Shown here in pieces: positions 1 to 8,917 of a DNA stretch of 64,000 nt. The DNA is from UBA2396 sp038042175. Lineage in GTDB: Bacteria > Planctomycetota > Phycisphaerae > Phycisphaerales > UBA1924. The stretch spans positions 17,456-81,455 of the forward strand of contig CAYHQQ010000012.1 of assembly GCA_964358855.1 (NCBI GenBank). The letters are read 5' to 3'. The position numbers and the translations under genes are program-made. The notes beneath the pieces are model-generated. The model was not told the origin of the DNA, ran no database searches, and saw only the letters and a list, made by a program, of their open reading frames with translations. Every line of letters starts with the position of its first letter. Position 1 is the first letter of the stretch.

Positions 1-945
1 CAGGTGCTTGGCGAGGTTGCCAGCCTGATGAGGCCCAGGGCCCTGGGCAAGGGCCTTGCTCTTTCGATGTGCCTGGGCTCACCCGTGCCCGCGCGCGTCC
101 AGTCCGATCCGACCCGCCTCCGCCAGATCCTGATGAATCTCGCCGGCAACGCCGTCAAGTTCACCGAGAGCGGCGGCGTCACGATGACCATTGGCGTGGA
201 GGCCCACGACGGGCAGAGCCTGCTGGTCGTGGACATCGTGGACACCGGCCCGGGCATGACCGACGAGCAGGCCGGTCGACTCTTCGCGACGTTCGGGCAG
301 GCGGACACGACCGTGACCCGCAAGCACGGCGGCACGGGTCTGGGGTTGACCATCAGCCGGCGTCTGGCCAACCTGATGGGCGGCGATGTCAAGCTCCTGC
401 GCACCCAGCCAGGCAAGGGCTCGTGCTTCCGGCTGGTCCTTCCGCTCAATGTCTGCGCCGGATCCGCGATGATCACGAGCATGGACGCGGTGCAGCCCGA
501 CGCGCCGGCGAAGCCGGTCACGGCGTCGGTGCAGGTCCAGGGTCGCATTCTGCTGGCCGAGGACGGCGTGGACAACCAGCGTCTGATCATGTTCCACCTC
601 AAGAAGGCCGGTGCGGCGGTGGACCTGGCCGATAACGGGCGGATCGCGCTGGAGATGCTCGAGAAGGCCCGGAGTGAGGGAAACCCGTACGACCTTTTGC
701 TCACCGACATGCAGATGCCCGAGATGGACGGTTACACGCTGGCCCGCACCGTCCGCGAGCGCGGCTCGACGATACCGATCGTGGCCCTCACCGCCCACGC
801 GATGGCCGAGGATCGCGCCAAGTGCCTCGCCGCGGGGTGCGACGACTACGCGAGCAAGCCCATCGACAAGTCCAGACTTCTGGCGACGTGCGCGGGATGG
901 ATCGGGGGCAGGCACGGGGAGAAGGCGCTTGACGCCGCGGCGTAG
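1..945 (+). CDS. Hybrid histidine kinase / response regulator, 5' end outside window
   Basis: This is the C-terminal part of a hybrid sensor kinase. The reading frame is open from base 1, so the start, sensor region and phosphoacceptor His box lie upstream. Visible parts are the HATPase_c domain (N box LMNLAGNAVKF, G1 DTGPGM, F box FGQAD, G2 GGTGLGLTISRRL) followed by a receiver domain with LLAEDG and LLLTDMQMPEMDG, where the Asp before MQMP is the expected phosphoacceptor. The receiver ends with the AAGCDDYASKPID lysine motif. The sequence is nearly colinear with the C-terminal third of the next gene downstream, so the two are tandem paralogues. Signal and output are unknown; the receiver has no DNA-binding domain, so phosphotransfer or protein-protein signalling is expected. 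Confidence 0.93.
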   Translation, partial: QVLGEVASLMRPRALGKGLALSMCLGSPVPARVQSDPTRLRQILMNLAGNAVKFTESGGVTMTIGVEAHDGQSLLVVDIVDTGPGMTDEQAGRLFATFGQADTTVTRKHGGTGLGLTISRRLANLMGGDVKLLRTQPGKGSCFRLVLPLNVCAGSAMITSMDAVQPDAPAKPVTASVQVQGRILLAEDGVDNQRLIMFHLKKAGAAVDLADNGRIALEMLEKARSEGNPYDLLLTDMQMPEMDGYTLARTVRERGSTIPIVALTAHAMAEDRAKCLAAGCDDYASKPIDKSRLLATCAGWIGGRHGEKALDAAA

Positions 946-1010
946 CCGAGACGGTCCCCCTGGCGCATCGGAAGCTCGACCAACACAGTGATTCCCGGAA
1001 GGATCCGTCC

Positions 1011-3386
1011 ATGACCACCTCTTCAAACCACGGCAACACGCCTTTGGCGCCCTCCCCGAGCCCTTGCGGGACGGGCTCGGCGGTCCTGGCGCAGCCGGGC
1101 ACGATTGGAGCATCGCCGGGAGGACCGGCTCGCACGTTCGCGTTTCACCTTGGGGCGGCCCTCTTGGTCCTGGCTGGTGTCGCGATGCTCGTGGTGGGCG
1201 TTCGAAGGTACCAGGACACCCAGCGCGACGCGTTTCGCCAGCAGACAGCCGCCGCCGAGGTGCTCATCGACACGGGAAAGGCCCTGGCGGCCGACATCGA
1301 ACGTGCGGTGGCGCCGGCGATGGCCAGAACGCGCATGCTGGCCTCGAGCCCTGAGATCAGGGCGGCGATTCGATCGGGAGATCGTGACGCCCTCACCAGC
1401 GCGTGCAACCGCGCGATCACCGCCTCGACCGAGATCGACGCCGTCGCCCTGTTCGACGCCCAGGGGGCGATCATCGCGATCAACAGCGTGTACGCCGACG
1501 CCAGCCCTATCCCCGCCGACCGGGTCGACCGCATCCTGAGCATGAGCTTCGCCAAGCGCGACATCATCATGCGCTGCACCAACAACAGCACACACGAGGA
1601 GGTGCTCGAGTTTCAGACCGGGTGCGACATCACGCCCGCGTTCTTCGAGTCCTCGGGCCTCTCGGTCGCGCACTCCGTGCCCGTCTACGACGAGGCGGAC
1701 GGTCGCCAGCTTGGGGTGGTCAGCACTCGCCTGCGCTTTGAGCGTGTCTCATCCCTCACCCGTGACAGATCGATCGCCGGCGGGCAGGGCTCGCTCACCT
1801 TCGTCACCGACGCGGGCAAGTTCTTCGACGAGGCCATCAACTCCGGGGCGGCTGCTCCGCCGATTCCCGCGGTCGAACTTGGCGGCATCGTCGCGCCGTT
1901 GGCCACGGGTCGCTCGCTCCAGTCGATCGTCGAGCGCGGGGAGTGTTTCCTGGGCCTCTTTCGCATGAACGCCTTCGAGACGCTCCAGGGCGGGGGCATT
2001 CAGGTGCTCGTGGGCGTCGATCGGGATTGGGTCAATCGCGAGGCGAACCTCGCCCGGTTGCTCGGCGCCGGCACTCCCGTCTTGCTCGGGGTGCTTCTCC
2101 TGCTCACGGGCGCGCTGGTCTTCACGCTGGGCACCGTCGCCCGTCAGCGCTCGATTCTTCGCGTCGCCCACGCCGCGGCCAACGAGGCCAACCGGGCCAA
2201 GAGCGATTTCCTGGCGAACATGAGCCACGAGATCCGCACGCCTTTGACGGCGATCCTGGGCTTCGCGGACATCCTTCGCGAGGATGGAAACCTGACCAAC
2301 GCGCCCGACCATCGCGTGCAGACCCTCGACACGATCAGCAGCGCGGGCCGGCACCTGCTCACCGTGATCAACGACATCCTGGACCTCTCCAAGATCGAGG
2401 CCGACAAGATGACGGTCGAGAAGATCAGCACTCCCCTGGTCCGCGTCCTGGTCGAGGTTGAGAGTCTCATGAGGCCAAGGGCGGCGGGAAAGGGCGTCGC
2501 GCTCAACATGCGCCTGGGCTCCCCAGTGCCCGACCGCGTGCTGGGCGATCCGACCCGTCTCCGCCAGGTTCTGATGAATCTCGCCGGCAACGCCGTCAAG
2601 TTCACCGACAGCGGCAGCGTCACCATGACAACAGGGGTCCAGAACGTTGACGGGCGCGCCCACCTGGTGATTGATATCGAGGACACCGGCGCGGGGATGA
2701 CGGGCGAACAGGTCCGGCACCTTTTCTCCGCCTTTGGCCAGGCCGATGGCACCGTGACGCGTAGGCACGGCGGCACCGGTCTGGGCCTGACCATCAGCCG
2801 GCGTCTGGCCAACCTGATGGGCGGCAATGTCACACTCCTGCGCTCCGCCCCCGGCAAGGGCTCTTGCTTCCGCCTCCTCCTCCCCCTGGACCCCATCGAG
2901 GGCTCGACCCTCGTCACCGACATTTCCGCGGTGCAGACCGCCGCCTCGACCACGAGCGTCGTTAAACCCATCTCCCTCCATGGACGGATCCTGCTCGCCG
3001 AGGACGGACCCGACAACCAGCGGCTCATCACCTTCCACCTCCGAAAGGCCGGCGCGTTCGCGGAAGTGGCCGAGAACGGACGGATCGCGCTCGAGATGCT
3101 CGAGCGGGCCCGGAGCGAGGGCAAGCCCTACGACCTTCTGCTCACCGACATGCAGATGCCCGAGATGGACGGATACACGCTCGCTCGCACCCTCCGCGAG
3201 CGCGGCTCGACGATCCCCATCGTGGCCCTCACCGCCCACGCGATGGCCGAGGATCGGGCCAAGTGCCTCGCCGCCGGGTGCGACGACTACGCGAGCAAAC
3301 CCATCGACAAGTTCAGGCTTCTGGCGACGTGCGAGACGTGGATCGGTCGAGTCGGCGGCGAAATAGGGGTCCATGCGGCCGCGTAG
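1011..3386 (+). CDS. Membrane-bound hybrid sensor histidine kinase with receiver domain
   Basis: A 791-residue hybrid kinase. A hydrophobic segment at about residues 44-64 and another at 349-375 flank a roughly 280-residue extracytoplasmic sensor region of no recognised type. The HisKA box FLANMSHEIRTPL has its phosphoacceptor at His406. HATPase_c follows with LMNLAGNAVKF, DTGAGM, FGQAD and GGTGLGLTISRRL. A C-terminal receiver has LLTDMQMPEMDG with phosphoacceptor Asp713 and a SKPID lysine motif. GGAAGG lies about 8 bases before the ATG. It sits 65 bases after a paralogous kinase and 51 bases before a REC-HDOD gene, which suggests one signalling operon. The ligand cannot be predicted. Confidence 0.95.
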   Translation: MTTSSNHGNTPLAPSPSPCGTGSAVLAQPGTIGASPGGPARTFAFHLGAALLVLAGVAMLVVGVRRYQDTQRDAFRQQTAAAEVLIDTGKALAADIERAVAPAMARTRMLASSPEIRAAIRSGDRDALTSACNRAITASTEIDAVALFDAQGAIIAINSVYADASPIPADRVDRILSMSFAKRDIIMRCTNNSTHEEVLEFQTGCDITPAFFESSGLSVAHSVPVYDEADGRQLGVVSTRLRFERVSSLTRDRSIAGGQGSLTFVTDAGKFFDEAINSGAAAPPIPAVELGGIVAPLATGRSLQSIVERGECFLGLFRMNAFETLQGGGIQVLVGVDRDWVNREANLARLLGAGTPVLLGVLLLLTGALVFTLGTVARQRSILRVAHAAANEANRAKSDFLANMSHEIRTPLTAILGFADILREDGNLTNAPDHRVQTLDTISSAGRHLLTVINDILDLSKIEADKMTVEKISTPLVRVLVEVESLMRPRAAGKGVALNMRLGSPVPDRVLGDPTRLRQVLMNLAGNAVKFTDSGSVTMTTGVQNVDGRAHLVIDIEDTGAGMTGEQVRHLFSAFGQADGTVTRRHGGTGLGLTISRRLANLMGGNVTLLRSAPGKGSCFRLLLPLDPIEGSTLVTDISAVQTAASTTSVVKPISLHGRILLAEDGPDNQRLITFHLRKAGAFAEVAENGRIALEMLERARSEGKPYDLLLTDMQMPEMDGYTLARTLRERGSTIPIVALTAHAMAEDRAKCLAAGCDDYASKPIDKFRLLATCETWIGRVGGEIGVHAAA

Positions 3387-3437
3387 GAAGCACACCGAGA
3401 TGGCGCGCAGGAGCGCGACGAAAGACTGGGGGCCAGC

Positions 3438-5399
3438 GTGGGACAACTTCTTGTGATCGATGACGCGTCCGACGTCCGGACGCTGATCGGGCGATCCCTT
3501 GAACGGGCCAAACACCAGGTCGCCCTCGCTTCTTCCACCGACGAGGGAGTCGCCCAACTGCGACTCAAGAAATTCGATCTGGTCCTTCTGGACCTGGAGA
3601 TGCCCGTCAAGGACGGCATCGCATGCCTCTCGATCATCCGGCACGATGCGGCTCTGGCTCGCACTCCGGTGATCATGGTCACGGGCACTCCACTTCGTGA
3701 AGTCCTGCTGCGGGTCGTTCAGCTGGGGATCCAGGGCATCGTGATCAAAAAGGACAACTGGATCCCGGTCCTGATGGATCAGATCGCCAAGCTCCTGGCC
3801 GCCGCACCGGCCGCCGCACCAGCCGCCGCGAGCACCGCGATCAGATCGGCTGCAGCTCCGGCGTCGCGCGGGGCGCGGGCGCCGAGTGAAACCCCGGCGA
3901 TGGCCTCGGGAACGCCGCGGCATGTCGCACCGCCCGTCCCGCCCCCCACGCCCGGCGCGACGATCGGCCAGCCCACCGCACCCAAGGCACCGCACCCGGC
4001 AGACGCGCTGGCACTCGAACCCTGGATGTCCCCGGTGGTAAACGTCGATGCTCCTCCTCCGACAAGCGAGCAGGCGCTGGAGATGCTCAAGGCGCTCAAG
4101 CCGATGATCGCTCGCTCGGAACTTCTGGAAACCATGCTGACCGAGACCGTGAGCGCGAGGGCGATCAAGCCGGCGGTCCAGCAGGTGCTGCGCCTGACCG
4201 AAAGGGCCGACAGCTCGGTCCAGGCCATCGCCGGCGCCATCCGCCAGGACCAGGCTCTTTCGCTGCGGATCCTCAAGATGGCCAACTCGGCGCTCTACGC
4301 GCACGGCGACAGCGTGGACACCGTTTCCAAGGCGGTGTCCAGGATCGGCCTGGCCCAGATTCGTGACGTGGTTCTGGGCGTGGCGGTCCTGGACGCGTTT
4401 GGCAAGGCAAGCGTGCATGGGAGCTTTCGACCCGAGTGGTTCTGGGAGCACGGGGCCGCGTGCGGGCTTCTGGCGACGCGACTCTCGCAGGCGTGCGGAA
4501 GGCCCAAGGAGCACTGCGACACCATGTTCACCGCGGGGCTGCTGCACGATCTGGGGCGACTGCTCTTCGCCGAGCACCTTCCCGAGCACTATCCCAAGGT
4601 CATCCAGACCGCCGAACACCTCGAGCTGCCGCTCGAGATCGTCGAGTCGCGACTGCTGCTGCTCAACCACGCCGACATCACCGACAGGCTGCTCCACCAC
4701 TGGAAGTTCCCACCGACGTTGATCGCCCCGGTGGCGATGCACCACATGAGCCTGGGCAACATCAAGCAGACCGCGCCTCGGCTTGCCGATGACATTGTCC
4801 CCCTCGCCCTCGCCAACCGGCTCGCGCACGCGATGCTGGCGGGGAGCAGTGGCAACGAGGTGCTGTACCCGCTGGAGGACCTCGTCGAACACCTGCGCAT
4901 CGACGATCGCGTCCTCGCTCAGCTTTGCATCAAGGCGCACGACGAGCTGGCGGACCTTCGCGTCAACATGCTCATGCACTCGAGCGAGAGCACGCGGAGT
5001 TACATCGACGATGTCCGCGAACGCCTGGGAGATGTCCGCCCGCTCACGCTCGCGACACATCCTGACACCGACCCGATGTCGATCATGGCCCGAGCTCTCT
5101 CGGGCGGCATCGCTCCCATCGCCCCGAACATCATCACGCTCCGCGTCCGAGCCCCGAACGATCGCGTGGCGTGCATGCGCCTTCTGCAGGACGCGACCGA
5201 GAGTACGGCGAAGGGGGCCTTGCCCGGAAACCTGTTGCCCGTGCTCGTTGTTGGAAACAGCAAGGCGTGCCTCTTCGCAGACGGAACCCTGGGAGACCGC
5301 CTTGTGCGCCAGGTCACTCTGCCCCTGGGTCTCAACCGGCTCATCCGCCAGATGCGAGAACTCACGGGTATCCAGAGCGTTTCCGCTCAGGCCGCGTGA
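3438..5399 (+). CDS. Receiver domain-HDOD domain protein
   Basis: A 653-residue protein starting at GTG. Residues 1-120 are a CheY-like receiver: paired Asp in VIDDA, phosphoacceptor Asp52 in VLLDLEMPVKDG, Thr in VTGTP and Lys near 104. An Ala/Pro-rich linker of about 100 residues follows. A HDOD domain lies at about 235-440 (opening around VQQVLRLTERADSSV, then LRILKMANSALY and LLHDLGRLLFAEH). HDOD domains are HD-like signalling modules, often lacking phosphohydrolase activity; the LLHDLGR segment keeps an HD pair. About 200 C-terminal residues have no recognised fold. It directly follows the hybrid kinases in the same orientation, so it is a plausible phosphorelay partner, which is inference. 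Confidence 0.88.
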   Translation: MGQLLVIDDASDVRTLIGRSLERAKHQVALASSTDEGVAQLRLKKFDLVLLDLEMPVKDGIACLSIIRHDAALARTPVIMVTGTPLREVLLRVVQLGIQGIVIKKDNWIPVLMDQIAKLLAAAPAAAPAAASTAIRSAAAPASRGARAPSETPAMASGTPRHVAPPVPPPTPGATIGQPTAPKAPHPADALALEPWMSPVVNVDAPPPTSEQALEMLKALKPMIARSELLETMLTETVSARAIKPAVQQVLRLTERADSSVQAIAGAIRQDQALSLRILKMANSALYAHGDSVDTVSKAVSRIGLAQIRDVVLGVAVLDAFGKASVHGSFRPEWFWEHGAACGLLATRLSQACGRPKEHCDTMFTAGLLHDLGRLLFAEHLPEHYPKVIQTAEHLELPLEIVESRLLLLNHADITDRLLHHWKFPPTLIAPVAMHHMSLGNIKQTAPRLADDIVPLALANRLAHAMLAGSSGNEVLYPLEDLVEHLRIDDRVLAQLCIKAHDELADLRVNMLMHSSESTRSYIDDVRERLGDVRPLTLATHPDTDPMSIMARALSGGIAPIAPNIITLRVRAPNDRVACMRLLQDATESTAKGALPGNLLPVLVVGNSKACLFADGTLGDRLVRQVTLPLGLNRLIRQMRELTGIQSVSAQAA

Positions 5400-5426
5400 T
5401 GAGGGCGGGTCGAATTGGTTTCACGC

Positions 5427-6095
5427 TCACTCGGCCTTGAGCAGTTTCGCGAGTTCCGAGTGGTTCTTGGCGAGAGCGAAGTCCAGCGCCGAGCGTCCAC
5501 GCTTGTCCCGCAAGGACTTGCTCGCGCCGGCCTCCACCAGGACCCTGGCCGCCTCCACCTGCCCACGGTCGGCGGCGAAGATCAGGGCCGTCGCGCCGGT
5601 GTCGCGCTGGGCATCGAGGTTGACCTTCCGTTTGATCATCGCGCGGATGGCGTCGACCTGTCCGTACTGAGCGGCGAACATCAGGGCCGTCTTCATCTCG
5701 CGGTCGCGGACCTCGAGATTGGCGTTGCTGTCGATCAGGGCCGCCGCCGACTGCCCCTGGCTCTTGAACAGGGCCATCATCAAGGGCGTTCGCCCGTCCT
5801 CGTCGAGCCCGTCCACGTTCCCTCCGCTGGCCAGAATGAACTTGACGGCGTTCACGTTCCCGGCCATCGCCGCCACGTGCAGGGGCGTGTAGCGATTCCG
5901 CGACTCGTGCTCGCTCACGCTGCTCCCGCTCTTTTTCGCGGCGTCCAGGTCGCTCTGCGCTCCAGTCGTCGCCGCCAGGAACCACGGGTTGGCCGCCGCA
6001 TTCACCGTCGTCCCCGCTCCACCCGAATGGCGACACGCCCCAAGGGCTCCCGACACAACGACCAGACCGATGACCGCGAGTTTACGAACGCGCAT
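5427..6095 (-). CDS. Ankyrin-repeat lipoprotein
   Basis: A 222-residue predicted lipoprotein. The N-terminus is a short positive stretch, a hydrophobic core and the lipobox LGAC with the modified Cys at 21, so it should be anchored in a membrane facing the periplasm. The rest is about four to five ankyrin repeats, recognisable from TPLHVAAMAGNVNAVKFIL, TPLMMALFKS, TALMFAAQYGQVDAI, TALIFAADRGQVEAARVLV and SALDFALAKNHSELAKLL. Ankyrin repeats bind proteins; no enzymatic domain is present. It converges on the REC-HDOD gene with a 27-base gap and is divergent from the glycosyltransferase gene. Confidence 0.9.
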   Translation of the reverse strand: MRVRKLAVIGLVVVSGALGACRHSGGAGTTVNAAANPWFLAATTGAQSDLDAAKKSGSSVSEHESRNRYTPLHVAAMAGNVNAVKFILASGGNVDGLDEDGRTPLMMALFKSQGQSAAALIDSNANLEVRDREMKTALMFAAQYGQVDAIRAMIKRKVNLDAQRDTGATALIFAADRGQVEAARVLVEAGASKSLRDKRGRSALDFALAKNHSELAKLLKAE

Positions 6096-6290
6096 GCTTG
6101 TCCCCTACTTGGCAGTTCCTCAATCAGTCCTGGGCCGGACCCATGCCGGCCCTTGGGCTCCAGCGTACCGCTCAACCGCGTGAGCGTCAACCGGGCGCGA
6201 GCGTCAGCGAAATCGCTATAGTGACGCGGTCGCAACACCAGCACGAGACGCGGTTTGCACGACGCGCCGACCTGCCGGCCACGACCAACC

Positions 6291-7538
6291 ATGCCGACTC
6301 CCTCAAACCCAATCCAGCTCGCTCCACCTCGATTCGTTGTCCTCTCGCCGACCTTCAACAACGCCCGAACCCTTCCGGGCGTGCTCCAGGGGCTCATGGC
6401 CCTGTCGCTGCCGATCATCGTCGTCAACGACGGCTCCACCGACTCGACGCGCCAGACCCTCGACGCATGGCAAGGGCCCGATTCCCCCCTTCGCGTCGTG
6501 GTCACCCACACTTCCAATCGCGGCAAGGCGGCGGCACTCCTCACGGGCTTTGAAACCGCGCGCGGGCTGGGCTTCACCCACGCCCTCACCATCGACTCCG
6601 ATGGGCAGCACGCCCCCGCCGATCTCCCCGCGCTCATCGCCATCGCGCGCCAGGAGCCGGGCTCGATCGTCATCGGCGCGCGCCCGCGGGGCGTCGCCGG
6701 ATGTCCATGGGCCAGCCGGATCGGACGGTTCGTTTCCAATCTGCTCGTGTGGATCATCTGCGGGCTGCGTGTGCGAGACAGCCAGAGCGGCATGCGTTGC
6801 TACCCGCTGGGCCTCATCAACGCGCTGGACGCCCGTGCGGATCGTTACGCGTTTGAGACCGAGGTCATCGTTCGCGCCGGCTGGGCGGGCCTCCCTGTTC
6901 GCGAGGTCCCCATCACAGGGGTTTACCAGGTCACCGGCGGGCGCGTCACGCACTTTCGACTCGGTCGCGATACCTGGGGGGCGGTCCGCATGCACGCGCG
7001 ACTGATCACCCGGTCATTGCTCCCGGGCGATCCGGTGCCCCGCGTTGCCGCAGCGCCCGACGACGATCCCAGCATCGGCACGATCCTGCATCGTGCATGG
7101 TGGTGGCTGGGGCCAAAGCGTCTGCTCTCGATGGTCCGCGGAGACCCGCGGTCGCGCGAACGCTTCGCCGCCTCGGTCGCCACGGGGTTCTTCATGGCCA
7201 CCGTTCCCCTCTACGGCATCAAGACAGCAGTCTGTCTGTGGCTTTCGGCGAGGTTTCGGCTTCATCCGGCGGTCGTCATCGCCATCTCGAGCCTCTCGAC
7301 GCCGCCGCTGGGATTGGTTTTCCTGTTCCCGTCGGTCATCGTGGGATACACGCTGCTCCACGCCGCGCCGCCGACACTCGAAGCGCTCCCGGGCTGGTCG
7401 AGCGTCTCGCTGGCGGACATTCGGGCGTTGCTCACCGAGTGGATTGTCGGCAGTGTCGTCGTGGGCACGGTGCTGGCCGCCCTCAGTTATGTCGCGGCGC
7501 GACTGCTCCTGCGTCTGCCTGCCGTCCGCAGCATGTGA
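6291..7538 (+). CDS. Family 2 glycosyltransferase with C-terminal DUF2062 domain
   Basis: A 415-residue fusion. Residues of about 10-230 form a GT-A family 2 glycosyltransferase (FVVLSPTFNNARTL start, VVNDGSTDST, and the metal-binding region TIDSDGQHAP). Residues of about 270-405 form DUF2062, a membrane segment set (RERFAASVATGFFMATVPLYG and following hydrophobic helices). GT2-DUF2062 proteins are regular members of aryl polyene gene clusters, where they are thought to add the polar headgroup to the polyene. The ATG at 6291 is preferred over an upstream in-frame TTG at 6255 because the extra 12 residues are low complexity. It converges on the halogenase-like gene and marks the left edge of the cluster. 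Confidence 0.88.
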   Translation: MPTPSNPIQLAPPRFVVLSPTFNNARTLPGVLQGLMALSLPIIVVNDGSTDSTRQTLDAWQGPDSPLRVVVTHTSNRGKAAALLTGFETARGLGFTHALTIDSDGQHAPADLPALIAIARQEPGSIVIGARPRGVAGCPWASRIGRFVSNLLVWIICGLRVRDSQSGMRCYPLGLINALDARADRYAFETEVIVRAGWAGLPVREVPITGVYQVTGGRVTHFRLGRDTWGAVRMHARLITRSLLPGDPVPRVAAAPDDDPSIGTILHRAWWWLGPKRLLSMVRGDPRSRERFAASVATGFFMATVPLYGIKTAVCLWLSARFRLHPAVVIAISSLSTPPLGLVFLFPSVIVGYTLLHAAPPTLEALPGWSSVSLADIRALLTEWIVGSVVVGTVLAALSYVAARLLLRLPAVRSM

Positions 7539-7557
7539 CCGGAGGCTCCGATGCATC

Positions 7558-8865
7558 TCACGCCGTCACGAGGTCACCAAAGGTCGGCACAGGCTCGGGC
7601 TTCTGGTCGACGAGCCTGCAGGGCTCTCGCCTGGGCACGAGCGTGAACAGCTTCTGGAGCTGCACGCAGGCGTGGAACGCGGCGTGGCGCCATCTCAGCG
7701 ACCAGACCGGTTCGGGGAAGACCTGGCCGGCGAGGATCGAGATGATCGCCCGCTGCATCTCGAAGGGCCCCTGGCCTTCCATGAACAGCTCGCGGAACGA
7801 GTGCTGGTAGTACGCCCGGATGAGCCGCCAGAAGGGGCGGCAGCTGCCGGCCACAAAGCTGATGTGCCGGCGCCTGGCGGCCGCAGGCGACAGACGTCCG
7901 TGCAGCATCTCCCCCACCATCTCGCCGGTGTGTTTGGCGCTCACCATCGCGAGTGTGACGCCCGTCGAGAAAATCGGGTCCAGGAAACACGCGGCGTCGC
8001 CGACCATGAAGTACCCGTCGCCGGCGTAGGGCCGGCATCGGTAGCTGAAGTCGCTGAGCACGATGTTGTCGGCGGGTCCGACGGCGTCGCGCATCCGGTG
8101 GCGCACCACCGGGCATCGCTGGACCGCCCAGGACAAGAGGCGTTTGACCGGAACGTTGAGCGTCTTGATGAACGAGGGCCTGGTGACGAAGCCGACGCTG
8201 GTTTTGGTCTCGCTGAGGCCGATGAGCCAGAACCACCCCTCGTCGCACATGATGATGCACGGATGACCCGTCGCGGGTCCCATGGGGCGCTCGACACCCT
8301 CAAAGTGCTGGAAGTACGCGACCTTCTGCAGCTCGGGCTCGGTGAAGTTTCGCCGGATATCCAGGTGCCGCCCCACCACGGTGCCGTGCCCCGACGCGTC
8401 GATGAGAACCCGGCCCGCGACCTCCCGCGTTGCGGTCTTCACACGAACGTCGCCCTCGGTGAGCTTGACGATCTCTTTGACGGGCGTCTCCTCGAAGACC
8501 TCGGCGCCGGCAACCCTCGCCTGATCGAGCAGCATCTTGTCCAGAAACGCCCGCTCGATGTTGAAGACCGGCGAGCCCGGCAGAAGCCCATCGGAGAAGT
8601 TGAACATGCGGGTCTTGAGGTTGTTGCCCATCCCGAACTCGGCCCCGTACTTGGGCACGTGCGGCAGCTTTCGAAGCTCGTCCTCGAGCCCCAGCTCCTG
8701 AATGATCGACATGTTCCGCGGCAGAATCGACTCGCCGATGTGGAAGCGAGGGTGCGCGTCCTTCTCCAGGATGCACACCGAGAAGCCGGCCCGGGCCAGC
8801 ACCAGCCCCGTGGTCGAGCCCGCCGGCCCGCCTCCCGCTATCACAACGTCGTAACGGTCTCGCAT
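7558..8865 (-). CDS. Flavin-dependent halogenase-like monooxygenase
   Basis: A 435-residue FAD enzyme. The N-terminal dinucleotide fold has GGGPAGS (residues 11-17). FHIGESILPR at 41-50 is typical of the phenolic/pyrrole flavin-dependent halogenase branch. Lys72 in PKYGAEF sits where the catalytic lysine of that branch is expected. GWFWLIG resembles the WxWxIP halogenase signature with the Pro replaced by Gly. GDAACFLDPIFSTGV is the second FAD motif. Halogenase-like genes occur in xanthomonadin and flexirubin clusters, where the aryl ring is halogenated. The altered WxWxIP leaves a hydroxylase or geranylgeranyl-reductase-like role possible. The ATG at 8865 follows a GAGGGA ribosome site; the gene is 52 bases downstream of the ketosynthase fusion. 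Confidence 0.78.
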   Translation of the reverse strand: MRDRYDVVIAGGGPAGSTTGLVLARAGFSVCILEKDAHPRFHIGESILPRNMSIIQELGLEDELRKLPHVPKYGAEFGMGNNLKTRMFNFSDGLLPGSPVFNIERAFLDKMLLDQARVAGAEVFEETPVKEIVKLTEGDVRVKTATREVAGRVLIDASGHGTVVGRHLDIRRNFTEPELQKVAYFQHFEGVERPMGPATGHPCIIMCDEGWFWLIGLSETKTSVGFVTRPSFIKTLNVPVKRLLSWAVQRCPVVRHRMRDAVGPADNIVLSDFSYRCRPYAGDGYFMVGDAACFLDPIFSTGVTLAMVSAKHTGEMVGEMLHGRLSPAAARRRHISFVAGSCRPFWRLIRAYYQHSFRELFMEGQGPFEMQRAIISILAGQVFPEPVWSLRWRHAAFHACVQLQKLFTLVPRREPCRLVDQKPEPVPTFGDLVTA

Positions 8866-8917
8866 GGATGGTCCCTCTGGATGCTGCTTCTCGCTAGAGA
8901 ATAGCTCGTGCCCGCGG

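Noticed and set aside
1749..5060. Long minus-strand open frame of 1103 codons opposite the kinase and HDOD genes
   Set aside because: High-GC shadow of two genes with clear domains on the other strand; its product has no recognisable domain.
7045..8904. Plus-strand open frame of 619 codons
   Set aside because: Runs opposite the halogenase-like gene and out of frame with the glycosyltransferase.
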